From NCBI RefSeq assembly GCF_043729335.1, contig NZ_JAYTLQ010000042.1:110873-174872 (forward strand): 64,000 nt of DNA, in the 5' to 3' direction. Below, one piece after another: positions 1 to 8,870 of the stretch. The notes beneath the pieces were generated by a model, which searched no databases, was not told where the DNA came from, and saw only the letters and a program-made list of their open reading frames with translations. The translations under genes were made by a program, and so were the position numbers. This DNA is from Crenothrix sp043729335 (GTDB lineage Bacteria; Pseudomonadota; Gammaproteobacteria; Methylococcales; Methylomonadaceae). The first letter of the stretch is position 1. Each line of letters starts with the position of its first letter.

Positions 1-1656
1 AATGCGCGGGGCAAAATCAGACATTTCATCACGAGTCGCCGCCAAAGCTTTGTTCATTTCGCCTAAAATATGCAAACGGCCTTGTTTGGCCTGAGCCAGA
101 GCCACTTTCATAATTTCTGCGGTAATGCCATCAATCTTGATGTCCATTTGCAATGCAGTAATGCCATGCTCAGAGCCTGCGACTTTAAAATCCATATCGC
201 CCAAGTGATCTTCATCACCTAAAATGTCAGACAGCACCGCAAAACGCTCGCCTTCTTTAATCAGGCCCATTGCAATACCTGCAACCGGTGCGCTAAGCGG
301 TACACCTGCATCCATCAGTGCCAAGCTGCTGCCACACACGGAAGCCATAGAGCTTGAACCGTTGGATTCAGTAATTTCAGACACCACGCGGATGGTATAC
401 GGAAAATCTTCCATATTCGGCAATACGGCTGCCACACCGCGCTTGGCCAAACGGCCATGACCAATTTCACGGCGCTTAGGTGAACCGACAAAGCCGGTTT
501 CACCCACGCTATACGGAGGGAAATTGTAATGCAGCATGAACGGTTCTTTGTATTCACCGGCCAATGCATCAATAATCTGTGCATCACGTTGTGTGCCTAA
601 TGTCGCCACTACCAAAGCTTGGGTTTCGCCACGGGTAAACAATGCCGAACCGTGGGTTCTTGGCAATACACCGGTTTTAATGCTGATTGGGCGAATAGTG
701 AACACGTCACGGCCATCAATACGTTTGCCTTCATCCAAAATGGCATTACGCACGATGTCAGATTCTAAATGTTCGATAATGCCGCGGATGTTCTTTTCAG
801 AATACTCACCCAGTGCCATGATCTTTTCAACAGCGGCTGATCTAAGCCCGTTTAAGCGCTCTTGTCTGATCAGTTTTTCAACAATTTGATACGAGGTTTT
901 AATATCTGCTTCAAGCTCTGCAACAACCAGTTGCTTAAGTGTGGCATCAACCGCAGGTGCTGTCCATTCAACACTGCCAGTGCCCGCAGCAGCGGCAAAT
1001 TCATTAATGGCGGTAATCGCCAATTGCATTTGCTCGTGGCCAAACAACACCGCGCCCAGCATAATCTCTTCAGATAAGCCCTGTGCTTGCGATTCAACCA
1101 TTAATACCGCATGCGCTGTACCTGCAACTACTAATTCCAGTTGCGATTCTTTTAAATCAGCTGGAGATGGGTTTAACAGATACGCGCCGTCTTTATAACC
1201 GACAGTAGCTGCGCCCAACGGGCCATTGAACGGCAGGCCTGAAATCGCCAATGCCGCAGATGCGCCCAGTAAAGCAGGGATTTCTGGATTAACCGCCGGA
1301 TTTAACGACACAACCGTCGCAATAATCTGAACTTCGTGGGTGTAGCCATCAGGGAACAACGGGCGAATCGGTCGATCAATTAACCGCGAGGTCAAAGTTT
1401 CTTGTTCGCTAGGACGACCTTCCCGCTTAAAAAAACCACCGGGTATTTTACCCGCTGCATAAGCTTTTTCTTGATAGTTAACGGTTAATGGAAAAAAATC
1501 GCCGTCACTGGGTTTCTTTTTAGCCACTACCGTCACTAAAATCGACGTGCCGTTGACATCAATCATAACAGCGCCGTCTGCTTGACGCGCTATTTCACCC
1601 GTTTCTAGCGTAACTTTTTGATCGCCGTACTGAAATTCTTTCCTAATAGGAGTCAC
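1..1656 (-). CDS. pnp: Polyribonucleotide nucleotidyltransferase (PNPase), C-terminus outside window
   Basis: PNPase degrades RNA 3' to 5' by phosphorolysis and is part of the RNA degradosome. The minus-strand frame is open from position 1656 to the window edge, giving 552 residues of roughly 700. It contains both RNase PH-like halves: an N-terminal core with the family stretch RLIDRPIRPLFPDGY, and a second core with GSALFTRGETQALV and SDILGDEDHLGDMDFKVAG, the active-site region. The KH and S1 domains would lie beyond position 1. The start is GTG at 1656-1654, chosen because AAGGAACC lies about 5-8 bases upstream and the encoded N-terminus (VTPIRKEFQYG) matches the family. It is the last gene of the rimP-nusA-infB-rbfA-truB-rpsO-pnp block, 66 bases after rpsO. 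Confidence 0.97.
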   Translation of the reverse strand, partial: MTPIRKEFQYGDQKVTLETGEIARQADGAVMIDVNGTSILVTVVAKKKPSDGDFFPLTVNYQEKAYAAGKIPGGFFKREGRPSEQETLTSRLIDRPIRPLFPDGYTHEVQIIATVVSLNPAVNPEIPALLGASAALAISGLPFNGPLGAATVGYKDGAYLLNPSPADLKESQLELVVAGTAHAVLMVESQAQGLSEEIMLGAVLFGHEQMQLAITAINEFAAAAGTGSVEWTAPAVDATLKQLVVAELEADIKTSYQIVEKLIRQERLNGLRSAAVEKIMALGEYSEKNIRGIIEHLESDIVRNAILDEGKRIDGRDVFTIRPISIKTGVLPRTHGSALFTRGETQALVVATLGTQRDAQIIDALAGEYKEPFMLHYNFPPYSVGETGFVGSPKRREIGHGRLAKRGVAAVLPNMEDFPYTIRVVSEITESNGSSSMASVCGSSLALMDAGVPLSAPVAGIAMGLIKEGERFAVLSDILGDEDHLGDMDFKVAGSEHGITALQMDIKIDGITAEIMKVALAQAKQGRLHILGEMNKALAATRDEMSDFAPRI

Positions 1657-1683
1657 TATAAGGTTCCTTTGCTAAGATTATGC

Positions 1684-1698
1684 GCAGCTGTGTGCTGC
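1684..1698 (-). other. Short perfect hairpin in the rpsO-pnp spacer
   Basis: Five-base arms GCAGC/GCTGC enclose a five-base loop between the rpsO stop and the pnp start. There is no T-run after it on the minus strand, so it does not look like a simple terminator. In E. coli the pnp leader forms a stem cut by RNase III for autoregulation. That this one plays a similar role is only an inference. Confidence 0.35.
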
Positions 1699-1722
1699 AA
1701 GGGCCGACTGTTGGGTTGGATT

Positions 1723-1992
1723 TTACTTACGCAAACCAAGGCGTTCAATCAATGAACGGTAACGGGCGCTGTCTTTGTTTTTAAGATAGTCGAGCAATTT
1801 ACGACGGCTGTTAACCATACGCAGCAATCCACGACGGGAATGGTTGTCTTTTTTGTGCGCCGCAAAATGCGGGGTCAAATGCAAAATATGCGCAGTCAAT
1901 AACGCAACTTGCACTTCTGGTGATCCGGTATCGGTTTCGGTTAAACGATAGGCTTCAACGACCGCTTTTTTTTGTTCTGCTGTAAATGGCAT
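1723..1992 (-). CDS. rpsO: 30S ribosomal protein S15
   Basis: S15 binds the central domain of 16S rRNA as a primary assembly protein of the small subunit. The product is 89 residues, the same as in E. coli, and carries the family core TGSPEVQVALLTAHI followed by HKKDNHSRRGLLRMVNSRR, the rRNA-binding helical region. The ATG is preceded by AGGGAT. It lies between truB and pnp, its classical place. S15 usually represses its own translation through its leader; a stem-loop seen 40 bases upstream could take part. Confidence 0.98.
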   Translation of the reverse strand: MPFTAEQKKAVVEAYRLTETDTGSPEVQVALLTAHILHLTPHFAAHKKDNHSRRGLLRMVNSRRKLLDYLKNKDSARYRSLIERLGLRK

Positions 1993-2032
1993 GGTAATCC
2001 CTAGTATTTTTTAGTTAAGATTAAAATTGAAA

Positions 2033-2048
2033 GTCGTGTTGTCACGAC
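2033..2048 (-). promoter_or_regulatory. Candidate rpsO leader hairpin
   Basis: GTCGTG and CACGAC form a perfect 6-bp stem with a four-base loop, 41 bases before the rpsO ATG and 43 bases after truB. It could be part of an S15 autoregulatory leader or a truB-rpsO processing site. The stem is seen; the role is inferred from the E. coli leader. Confidence 0.35.
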
Positions 2049-2091
2049 CGATAAAACTTGGCTTCCACAATAGGGTGCAGAAACCAGAGTA

Positions 2092-2997
2092 CTACGGTTT
2101 ATTTAAATTAAACAACCGTGTGGGCGCTAGTTTACCATCCAAAAGGATTTCTCCCAACCCCAAAAAATCACTGTCACGGTACAAACGCACCGTGCCTAAA
2201 AAGCTGTCTTGCCAGTCAATGCTCTGGCCATAATTAATACGCAGCGCCTGATCTTCCGACAACTGCACCGCTGGCAATCCGGCTAAGGGCTTGTCGGCGG
2301 CGATTAAGCACTCGGATAATTCGGCTGCTGACATCGCAATCAATTGCTCTATCGTATAGGCATCGCTCAAGCTAAATTGCCCAGCCTGCAAACGCCGCAA
2401 GGCTTTTACTGTGCCGCCACAACCCAAATCATGGCCGATGTCTTCTGCTAATGAGCGAATATACGTGCCTTTAGAACACGCCACTTCCAAGCTTAGCTCA
2501 TTGTGGGTAAACGCCAATAACTGAATATCATAAATCGTGATGCGACGGGCTTTGCGCTCAACGGTGATACCGGCTCTGGCCAGTTCGTACAGTTTTTTGC
2601 CATTTTGTTTCAAGGCCGAATACATCGGCGGCACTTGATCAATCGCACCGGTAAACTTTGCCAAACACGCGGTAATAGCATCCAGCGTCAATTCAGGTAC
2701 AGGCTTGGTGGCTATCACCTCGCCTTCCAAATCGCCGGTGTCGGTCATCACGCCAAGCTGAACCAACACTTGGTAGCACTTGTCATCATCCAGCATCATG
2801 CCTGACACTTTGGTGGCCTCACCAAAACACAACGGTAATAAACCGGTGGCTAAAGGATCAAGACTGCCGGTATGCCCTGCTTTATTGGCATTAAACAAGC
2901 GCCGCACTTCTTGCAGCGCCTTGTTGGACGACACGCCTAAACGTTTATCCAACAAGATAATGCCGTGGACATTGAGTCCCGAAGTGCGTTTACTCAT
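2092..2997 (-). CDS. truB: tRNA pseudouridine(55) synthase
   Basis: TruB converts U55 of the tRNA T-arm to pseudouridine. The 301-residue protein has the catalytic motif GHTGSLDPLATG with the nucleophile at D47, then KxxGKKLYELAR and the CSKGTYIRSLAEDIG motif of the family. A C-terminal PUA-like region follows (about residues 245-301). It starts at ATG, 13 bases after the rbfA stop, and is co-transcribed with infB and rbfA. Confidence 0.98.
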   Translation of the reverse strand: MSKRTSGLNVHGIILLDKRLGVSSNKALQEVRRLFNANKAGHTGSLDPLATGLLPLCFGEATKVSGMMLDDDKCYQVLVQLGVMTDTGDLEGEVIATKPVPELTLDAITACLAKFTGAIDQVPPMYSALKQNGKKLYELARAGITVERKARRITIYDIQLLAFTHNELSLEVACSKGTYIRSLAEDIGHDLGCGGTVKALRRLQAGQFSLSDAYTIEQLIAMSAAELSECLIAADKPLAGLPAVQLSEDQALRINYGQSIDWQDSFLGTVRLYRDSDFLGLGEILLDGKLAPTRLFNLNKP

Positions 2998-3010
2998 AAA
3001 GTGACGCTAG

Positions 3011-3352
3011 TTAATCGCGCAACAGCTCAGCGACGCGCATACCGGTATCAAACGAATCATCGTAAAAAAACCGCAATTCCGAGATATGCCGCAGGCGCAT
3101 ACGCTTGGCCAATTCGTGGCGGATAATCGGCGACAATTCATTCAAGCGCTTCACATTGTCGCGCTTGCCTTGTTCATCGACGTTTAACACCGTCACATAA
3201 ATCTTTGCCGAGGCCAAATCTTTGGTCACCACGACTTCATTGATGGTAATAAAACCCAGTCGTGCATCACGTACATCGCGTTGAAAAATGGTTGCCAACT
3301 CTTTTTGCATCTGTGATGACACACGGGCATTGCGGCCAAATTCTCTTGCCAT
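3011..3352 (-). CDS. rbfA: Ribosome-binding factor A
   Basis: RbfA is a small KH-like protein that acts in late maturation of the 30S subunit and the 5' end of 16S rRNA. The 113-residue product begins MAREFGRNARVSSQMQKEL and has the family features VVTKDLASAKIYVTVL and HELAKRMRLRHISELRFFYDDS. It ends with a typical short tail. It lies five bases after infB and is followed by truB, the standard order. Confidence 0.97.
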   Translation of the reverse strand: MAREFGRNARVSSQMQKELATIFQRDVRDARLGFITINEVVVTKDLASAKIYVTVLNVDEQGKRDNVKRLNELSPIIRHELAKRMRLRHISELRFFYDDSFDTGMRVAELLRD

Positions 3353-3357
3353 AATGC

Positions 3358-5970
3358 CTACAGTACCCGCTTGATTTCGGTGCGCTCAAAGACTTCGATT
3401 TGATCGCCTACTCTAACATCGTTGTAGTTTTTAACGCCAATACCACATTCCATGCCCATCTTGACTTCAGCGGCATCGTCTTTAAAGCGGCGCAGTGACT
3501 CCAACTGGCCTTCATAGATGACCACGTTTTCACGTAGAACACGGATCGGCAGGTTGCGTTTGACAAAACCATCGATGACCATACAGCCAGCAACTGCGCC
3601 AAATTTCGGTGACTTAAATACATCACGGACAGCCGCAAGGCCAACAATTTGCTCGCGGATTTCAGGTGCCAACATACCGCTGATGGCTTTCTTGACTTCA
3701 TCAATCGCATCGTAAATGACGCTGTAGTAATGCAGGTCCACGCCTTTTTCTTCAATCAGGCGTCTAGCGGTAGCATCAGCACGCACGTTAAAGCCGATCA
3801 GGATAGCGCCAGAAGCCAATGCCAAATTGACATCGCCTTCGTTAATGCCGCCGACACCGCCAAAAATAACCTTTACTTCAACTTCTTCGTTAGACAAGCT
3901 CACCAATGAACCGCGTAAGGCTTCTAAGCTGCCTTGTACGTCGGTTTTAATCACCAGATTAACACTGGCCAATTCACCGGTGGTCATGCGTGAGAACACT
4001 TCATCCAGTTTAGACGCTTGTTGTGCGGCATGACGGGTGAATTTTTTACGGTCTTCACGATGCTTGGCCAAATCTTTGGCGATGCGCTCATTTTGCACGA
4101 CCAAAAATTCATCACCGGCATTCGGTGTGCCAGAAAGCCCTAAAATTTCCACCGGTACACAAGGTCCAGCGTCTTTAATCGGCTTGCCATTTTCATTAAA
4201 CATGGCGCGGACACGGCCATATTCATGACCACACAACACCATTTGGCCATTTTCCAGCGTGCCTTTTTGAATCAATACCGTGGCTACTGCACCACGGCCT
4301 TTATCAAGACGTGATTCAATGACAATACCGGAAGCCACACCTTCAACAGGCGCAGTTAATTCCAGAATTTCAGTTTGAACAATCAGGGCTTCGATCAATT
4401 CATCAATACCGGCGCCGGTTTTGGCGGATATTTTCAGGAACTGTACATCGCCGCCCCACTCTTCTGCCAGAACCCCAATAACCGACAGCTCTTGCATTAC
4501 CTTATCAGGATTGGCATCGGGCTTGTCCATCTTGTTCATGGCAATAATGATAGGCACGTTAGCTGCTTTCGCATGCTCAACCGCTTCTTTGGTTTGCGGC
4601 ATCACACCATCGTCAGCCGCAACCACCACGATAACCACGTCAGTGATATCAGCGCCACGAGCACGCATAGCGGTAAACGCTGCATGGCCCGGAGTATCTA
4701 AAAAGGTGACCGCACCATGATCGGTTTTAACTTGATACGCACCGATATGCTGAGTAATACCACCGGCTTCGCCAGCAGCAACACGCGTTTTACGGATATA
4801 ATCCAGCAGCGAGGTTTTACCGTGGTCAACGTGACCCATAATGGTCACAATCGGCGCACGCGGCAAAGCAACGCGGACATCTTCTATTTGCGCTTCAGCC
4901 AGCATTTCTTTTTCAAGATCGTCATCACTTTGCATGATAACTTTATGCCCCATTTCTTCCACCAAAATGGCGGCTGTGTCTTGATCTATGCTTTGATTGA
5001 TGGTGGCCATAATGCCCAACTTCATCAAATGCTTGATCACTAATGCTGCTTTAATGTTCATTTTCTGCGCGAGGTCAGACACAATGATCATTTCAGGAAT
5101 GGTCACATCATAAACAATCGGCGCACTTGGCATTTCAAACTGATGCTTACTATCAGAGACGGGCGCTACGCGCTGTGGCTGCTTACCTTTTTTCTTAAGT
5201 TTTTTGGTATCTCTACCGCCGCCGCCACGATTATTTTCATCTTGTTGTTTCTTTTTATGGGCAGCGGCTTGCTTTTCTTCGGCTTGCTGTCTAACCCTCT
5301 CCTGATTTCTACTGATAGATTCCTGAAGGCGACGATCTTTATCGTCCTGCTTCTTTTTTACTTCATCCAGCTCTTTGGGTTTAACAGGCACTTTAACTTT
5401 CGTATCGCCCTTGATAGGTTGAACTAAAAATTTATCTTCTAGATCAATTTCAGGCTTAAGATCAGCATCAATAGTTGCAGTTACCGCCTCATCCTGGAAG
5501 TCATCGGGAACCGATTTTTCTGGCACGGACTTTACGGCTTCAGTAAGCGTTTCAACTGTCGCCTCAACAGCTATCGTTTGCTCTTGCGGCAATTCGACTT
5601 CATCAGATACTGCCGATTCAGCAATAGGATTAACGGTTTCTTTCAATTCATCCGGTTCGCGTTTTATGTAAGTTTTCTTTTTACGCACTTCAACTTGTAT
5701 TGTTTTTGGTGCACTGCCTGGCGCATGGGTTTGTTTAATTTCAATAAACTTTTTACGCTCTAAAGTCACTCGCTTAGGCGCATCTTCTCCACCCACTTCA
5801 AGCTTGCCATGCCGTTTGCGCAGATGACTGAGCAAGCGCATTTTTTCATCTTCGGAAATAACATCATCAGGAGAACTTGCAGATAACCCCGCTTCTTTCA
5901 GCTGTTCCAATAATCGTTCCAGAGGTATACGCACTACCTCAGCCAATTGCCGTACTGTTTTATCACTCAT
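3358..5970 (-). CDS. infB: Translation initiation factor IF-2
   Basis: IF-2 is the GTPase that brings fMet-tRNA to the 30S subunit and promotes subunit joining. An IF2_N domain (MSDKTVRQLAEVVRIP, residues 1-50) is followed by a long charged linker (about 60-280) rich in K, E and Q with a GGGG run. The G domain carries GHVDHGKTS, DTPGHAAF, NKMDKPDA and SAKTG, followed by IF-2 domains II, III and the tRNA-binding C2 domain. I start it at 5970 (870 residues) rather than 48 bases earlier, because AGGGGTGAAC precedes this ATG and the N-terminus then matches the family. It is 13 bases after nusA. Confidence 0.97.
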   Translation of the reverse strand: MSDKTVRQLAEVVRIPLERLLEQLKEAGLSASSPDDVISEDEKMRLLSHLRKRHGKLEVGGEDAPKRVTLERKKFIEIKQTHAPGSAPKTIQVEVRKKKTYIKREPDELKETVNPIAESAVSDEVELPQEQTIAVEATVETLTEAVKSVPEKSVPDDFQDEAVTATIDADLKPEIDLEDKFLVQPIKGDTKVKVPVKPKELDEVKKKQDDKDRRLQESISRNQERVRQQAEEKQAAAHKKKQQDENNRGGGGRDTKKLKKKGKQPQRVAPVSDSKHQFEMPSAPIVYDVTIPEMIIVSDLAQKMNIKAALVIKHLMKLGIMATINQSIDQDTAAILVEEMGHKVIMQSDDDLEKEMLAEAQIEDVRVALPRAPIVTIMGHVDHGKTSLLDYIRKTRVAAGEAGGITQHIGAYQVKTDHGAVTFLDTPGHAAFTAMRARGADITDVVIVVVAADDGVMPQTKEAVEHAKAANVPIIIAMNKMDKPDANPDKVMQELSVIGVLAEEWGGDVQFLKISAKTGAGIDELIEALIVQTEILELTAPVEGVASGIVIESRLDKGRGAVATVLIQKGTLENGQMVLCGHEYGRVRAMFNENGKPIKDAGPCVPVEILGLSGTPNAGDEFLVVQNERIAKDLAKHREDRKKFTRHAAQQASKLDEVFSRMTTGELASVNLVIKTDVQGSLEALRGSLVSLSNEEVEVKVIFGGVGGINEGDVNLALASGAILIGFNVRADATARRLIEEKGVDLHYYSVIYDAIDEVKKAISGMLAPEIREQIVGLAAVRDVFKSPKFGAVAGCMVIDGFVKRNLPIRVLRENVVIYEGQLESLRRFKDDAAEVKMGMECGIGVKNYNDVRVGDQIEVFERTEIKRVL

Positions 5971-5983
5971 GTTCACCCCTACC

Positions 5984-7498
5984 CTACTTCGTTTTAGCCT
6001 CAGCAAACCAAGGCTCACGCGCTTTCATAATCAACCGTGCCGCCCGCTCTTCAGTCATACCGGAAAACTTAAGCACGTCATCTATTGACTGTTCTGCTAA
6101 ATCTTCCATCGTAATAACCCCGCCACTGGCTAAATCATAAGCCAGATCTTTATCCATGCCTTCCATTTCCAGCAAATCTTGCGCCGGCGTGGCTGTTTCT
6201 ATCTTTTCTTCTGCCGCAATAGCAATAATCAGCAAAGCATCTTTAGCTCGACTTTTCAGCTCGTTGACCAACTCTTCATCAAAACCTTCAATTTCCAGCA
6301 TTTCGCTGACCGGAACGTAAGCAATTTCCTCAACGGAATTAAAGCCTACTTCAGCTAAAATGGCGGCAATATCGGCATTAACATCCAATTGCTCAATGAA
6401 CATTTGAGTAATTTTTTCAGCTTCAGCCTCGCTATTTTGCTCTGCCTTAGACGCATCAATAACATTTAATTCCCATCCGGTTAACTGAGTGGCCAATCTT
6501 ACATTTTGGCCGCCACGGCCTATCGCCTGAGACAAGTTTTCAGTGCTCACTGCCAAATCCATGCTGTGCCTATCTTCATCGACAACAATAGATTGAATTT
6601 CAGCGGGTGACATGGCGTTAATAACAAATTGCGCTTCGTTAGGATTCCATAAAATAATATCGATACGCTCGCCGGATAACTCATTAGTTACCGATTGCAC
6701 TCTAGACCCTCGCATGCCTACACATGCACCAACGGGGTCGAGTCTTGGATCGTTACCTTTGACGGCAATCTTGGCTCTGGAACCTGGATCACGCGCAGCA
6801 CCCATCACTGAAATCATGCCCTCACCTACCTCGGGCACTTCAAGACGGAACAGCGCTATCAATAATTCCGGTGCAGTACGACTAACAAACAGTTGTGGCC
6901 CACGCGGTTCAGAGCGAACATCTTTCAGGTAGCCTCTGATGCGATCACCAATACGAACCGGCTCACGGGGAATCATGTCTTCTTTAGCAATAAAGGCTTC
7001 AACATGGCCACCTAAATCCAGATAGACACTGCCTTTTTCGATACGTTTAACAATACCGGTTATCAAATCGCCAACACGCGATTGATAGGCTTCAACAATT
7101 TTTTTGCGTTCCGCTTCCCTAACTTTATGGATAATAACTTGTTTAGCAGTTTGCGCAGCAATACGACCAAAATCGACAGAGTCAATTTCTTCTTCGATTA
7201 TATCGCCGATCTGGGCATCGGGGTTATCAAATTGCGCCACATCCAGTAGAATTTGCGTGGTTGGAAATTCCACATCGCCATCAACCTGATCATCTGCAGC
7301 AACCACTTCCCACTGTCTATAGGTTGAATAATCGCCGGTTTTTCTATCAATAGAAACCCGCGCTCTAATCTGGTTAACATGACGTTTTACAGTTGCCGTT
7401 TCCAATGCTGACTCAATTGCCTGAAAAACAATTTCTTTGTCAATCTCCTTCTCATTTGAAAAGACTTCAGCTACCAACAAAATTTCTTTATTTGCCAT
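5984..7498 (-). CDS. nusA: Transcription termination/antitermination protein NusA
   Basis: NusA binds RNA polymerase and nascent RNA and modulates pausing, termination and rRNA antitermination. The 504-residue protein has the N-terminal polymerase-binding domain (about 1-125), an S1 domain (RVGDLITGIVKRIEKGSVYLD), two KH domains (including GSRVQSV and GRGGQNVRLA), and two C-terminal acidic helix-hairpin-helix repeats (about 365-500), as in other gammaproteobacteria. The ATG follows a near-perfect AGGAGG site. It is located between rimP and infB. Confidence 0.98.
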   Translation of the reverse strand: MANKEILLVAEVFSNEKEIDKEIVFQAIESALETATVKRHVNQIRARVSIDRKTGDYSTYRQWEVVAADDQVDGDVEFPTTQILLDVAQFDNPDAQIGDIIEEEIDSVDFGRIAAQTAKQVIIHKVREAERKKIVEAYQSRVGDLITGIVKRIEKGSVYLDLGGHVEAFIAKEDMIPREPVRIGDRIRGYLKDVRSEPRGPQLFVSRTAPELLIALFRLEVPEVGEGMISVMGAARDPGSRAKIAVKGNDPRLDPVGACVGMRGSRVQSVTNELSGERIDIILWNPNEAQFVINAMSPAEIQSIVVDEDRHSMDLAVSTENLSQAIGRGGQNVRLATQLTGWELNVIDASKAEQNSEAEAEKITQMFIEQLDVNADIAAILAEVGFNSVEEIAYVPVSEMLEIEGFDEELVNELKSRAKDALLIIAIAAEEKIETATPAQDLLEMEGMDKDLAYDLASGGVITMEDLAEQSIDDVLKFSGMTEERAARLIMKAREPWFAEAKTK

Positions 7499-7511
7499 TG
7501 TATCCTCCTTT

Positions 7512-7973
7512 CTAAATTAAATACTCAGGCATTAAACGCGCTTTGCTCATGGCATCAAACGGGATTTCAAAAACCTGATCTGCATCTTTCAGCAGTATCA
7601 CATCACCTTGAACACCGACAATCTCAGCAGTTATTTTACGACGACCCGCTATCGACTTGTATAGATGCACTGCTACCTTGCTGCCGATAAAGCGCTCAAA
7701 TTGACTGACTTTAAAAAACGGCCTGTCCGCACCTGGCGACGACACTTCTAACTGATATTCATCTTTAATGGGATCTTCAACATCCAGAACACCGCTAATT
7801 TGATGACTGACTTTAGTGCAGTCTTCAACCAAGATGCCATTTTCGCTGTCGATATAAATTCTTAATAGGCCGTGTTTTGGATGTGGGCTGTAATCAATCC
7901 CTACGCATTCATACCCTAAACCTACAATAATTGGCTCAATCAACGCACTCAAATGTTCTGGGGGCTGTCTCAT
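7512..7973 (-). CDS. rimP: Ribosome maturation factor RimP
   Basis: RimP acts in assembly of the 30S subunit. From the ATG at 7973 the product is 153 residues, the normal family size, beginning MRQPPEHLSALIEPIIVGLG. It contains GLLRIYIDSENGILVEDCTKVS and YQLEVSSPGADRPF, both family signatures. The same frame is open 31 codons further upstream, but that stretch (to 8066) lies over two terminator hairpins and resembles nothing in RimP, so it is left out. It is the first protein gene downstream of tRNA-fMet and 13 bases before nusA. Confidence 0.95.
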   Translation of the reverse strand: MRQPPEHLSALIEPIIVGLGYECVGIDYSPHPKHGLLRIYIDSENGILVEDCTKVSHQISGVLDVEDPIKDEYQLEVSSPGADRPFFKVSQFERFIGSKVAVHLYKSIAGRRKITAEIVGVQGDVILLKDADQVFEIPFDAMSKARLMPEYLI

Positions 7974-7998
7974 TTTTTTATCACTTATTTCCGCACAT

Positions 7999-8020
7999 AA
8001 AAAAAGAGCCCAAGGCTCTT
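7999..8020 (-). terminator. Intrinsic terminator upstream of rimP (proximal)
   Basis: Read on the minus strand, AAGAGCC-TTG-GGCTCTT is followed by a run of T, a rho-independent terminator. It lies 26 bases before the rimP ATG, between the tRNA and the operon, so it may act as an attenuator. Confidence 0.8.
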
Positions 8021-8063
8021 CCGTTGATACCCAATGCCAACCTTTTTTCCAAAGGCCAGAAAA

Positions 8064-8088
8064 CAAAAAACCCCTAAAAGGGGTCTCC
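8064..8088 (-). terminator. Intrinsic terminator downstream of tRNA-fMet (distal)
   Basis: On the minus strand, ACCCC-TTTTA-GGGGT followed by TTTTT forms a rho-independent terminator 50 bases after the tRNA. With the second hairpin at 7999-8020 it makes a tandem pair between the tRNA and rimP. E. coli also has terminators between metY and rimP. Confidence 0.8.
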
Positions 8089-8137
8089 AGGCAAGTTCCA
8101 TTTTTTGCCTATACTACATATCCGTACACTATAAATC

Positions 8138-8214
<77 letters not shown>

Positions 8215-8227
8215 ATTGATTTGAGCC

Positions 8228-8255
8228 ATTATAGACAGTTTTTGGAAATACGCAA
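8228..8255 (-). promoter_or_regulatory. Putative sigma-70 promoter of tRNA-fMet/rimP operon
   Basis: On the minus strand, a perfect TATAAT (8233-8228) lies 13 bases before the tRNA, with TTGCGT 16 bases further upstream as a weak -35. The discriminator is GGCTC, G+C-rich as in stable-RNA promoters. The -10 is convincing, the -35 less so. Confidence 0.6.
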
Positions 8256-8385
8256 CTTAAATTTATAGAGTTATCAACTTCTGCAATAGAACCACTGGAT
8301 CTGTAACGCCGCTTAAATTGGGCTTAGCTACAGTTTAGGCAGACTAGTAAGCTGTTTAACCTATGCTACGGATTCAATGTCTTTC

Positions 8386-8575
8386 ACAATTTATTTTAAT
8401 TTTGCAATTAGCATCTTAATTAACCTCAGCCCAATTAGCCTTGCCCTACATTTCCCGCATCACCTGCCCAACAAAGAAACCGAACACCTTATCCTTACCA
8501 CTGCGGTATTGCTCAACCTGATCCATATTATTGATAATACCGCTGCTGACGATGAGCTTGTTAAGACAACTGCGA
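8386..8575 (-). pseudogene. Degenerate fragment of the gatB 3' end
   Basis: Bases 8394-8530 match the 3' end of the intact gatB (about 17126-17262) at roughly 88% by hand alignment, in the same orientation; homology then fades with deletions to about 8575. Translated on the minus strand it gives the GatB tail MDQVEQYRSGKDKVFGFF and VGQVMREM, then a TAG where GatB has Gln, and a one-base insertion that shifts the last residues into another stop. It cannot encode the tail and has no start. The open frame on the plus strand here is just its antisense. It may mark one end of a block inserted at gatB (see findings). Confidence 0.9.
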
Positions 8576-8870
8576 ATGCGGGTTAAAGTTTAAATTTACG
8601 AACCTACCCAAAAAATTTTGGTGTTGATGTTTTTGTTTTACATAAAAAAGTTGTCATTCACAAAAAAATATTATTTCTTTCAATCTAATTGACAGATTGA
8701 TGCTATCAGCCTAATGGACACCTAAATTTAGGCAAACTATTCGATAAACTCAATCGCCCCCTTCACAGCAATATCGAGCTTGGTAAGGCTCGGAATTGTA
8801 CATTTAATTGCTGTTCGGTTTCTCGTATGCTAGATTGTAAGGGCATTGATTTTCAACTCAGAGGGGCATT
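8576..8870. other. A+T-rich intergenic stretch before the copper block
   Basis: No gene is seen. A TTGACA hexamer lies at about 8689-8694, but no good -10 follows at normal spacing. CGAGC and GCTCG form a small dyad around 8775-8795 that might be an operator for the downstream genes. Neither is strong enough to call a promoter. Confidence 0.4.

Noticed and set aside
8377..8586. 69-residue open frame on the plus strand
   Set aside because: It is the antisense of the decayed gatB tail and has no ribosome site; the sequence is explained by the duplication.
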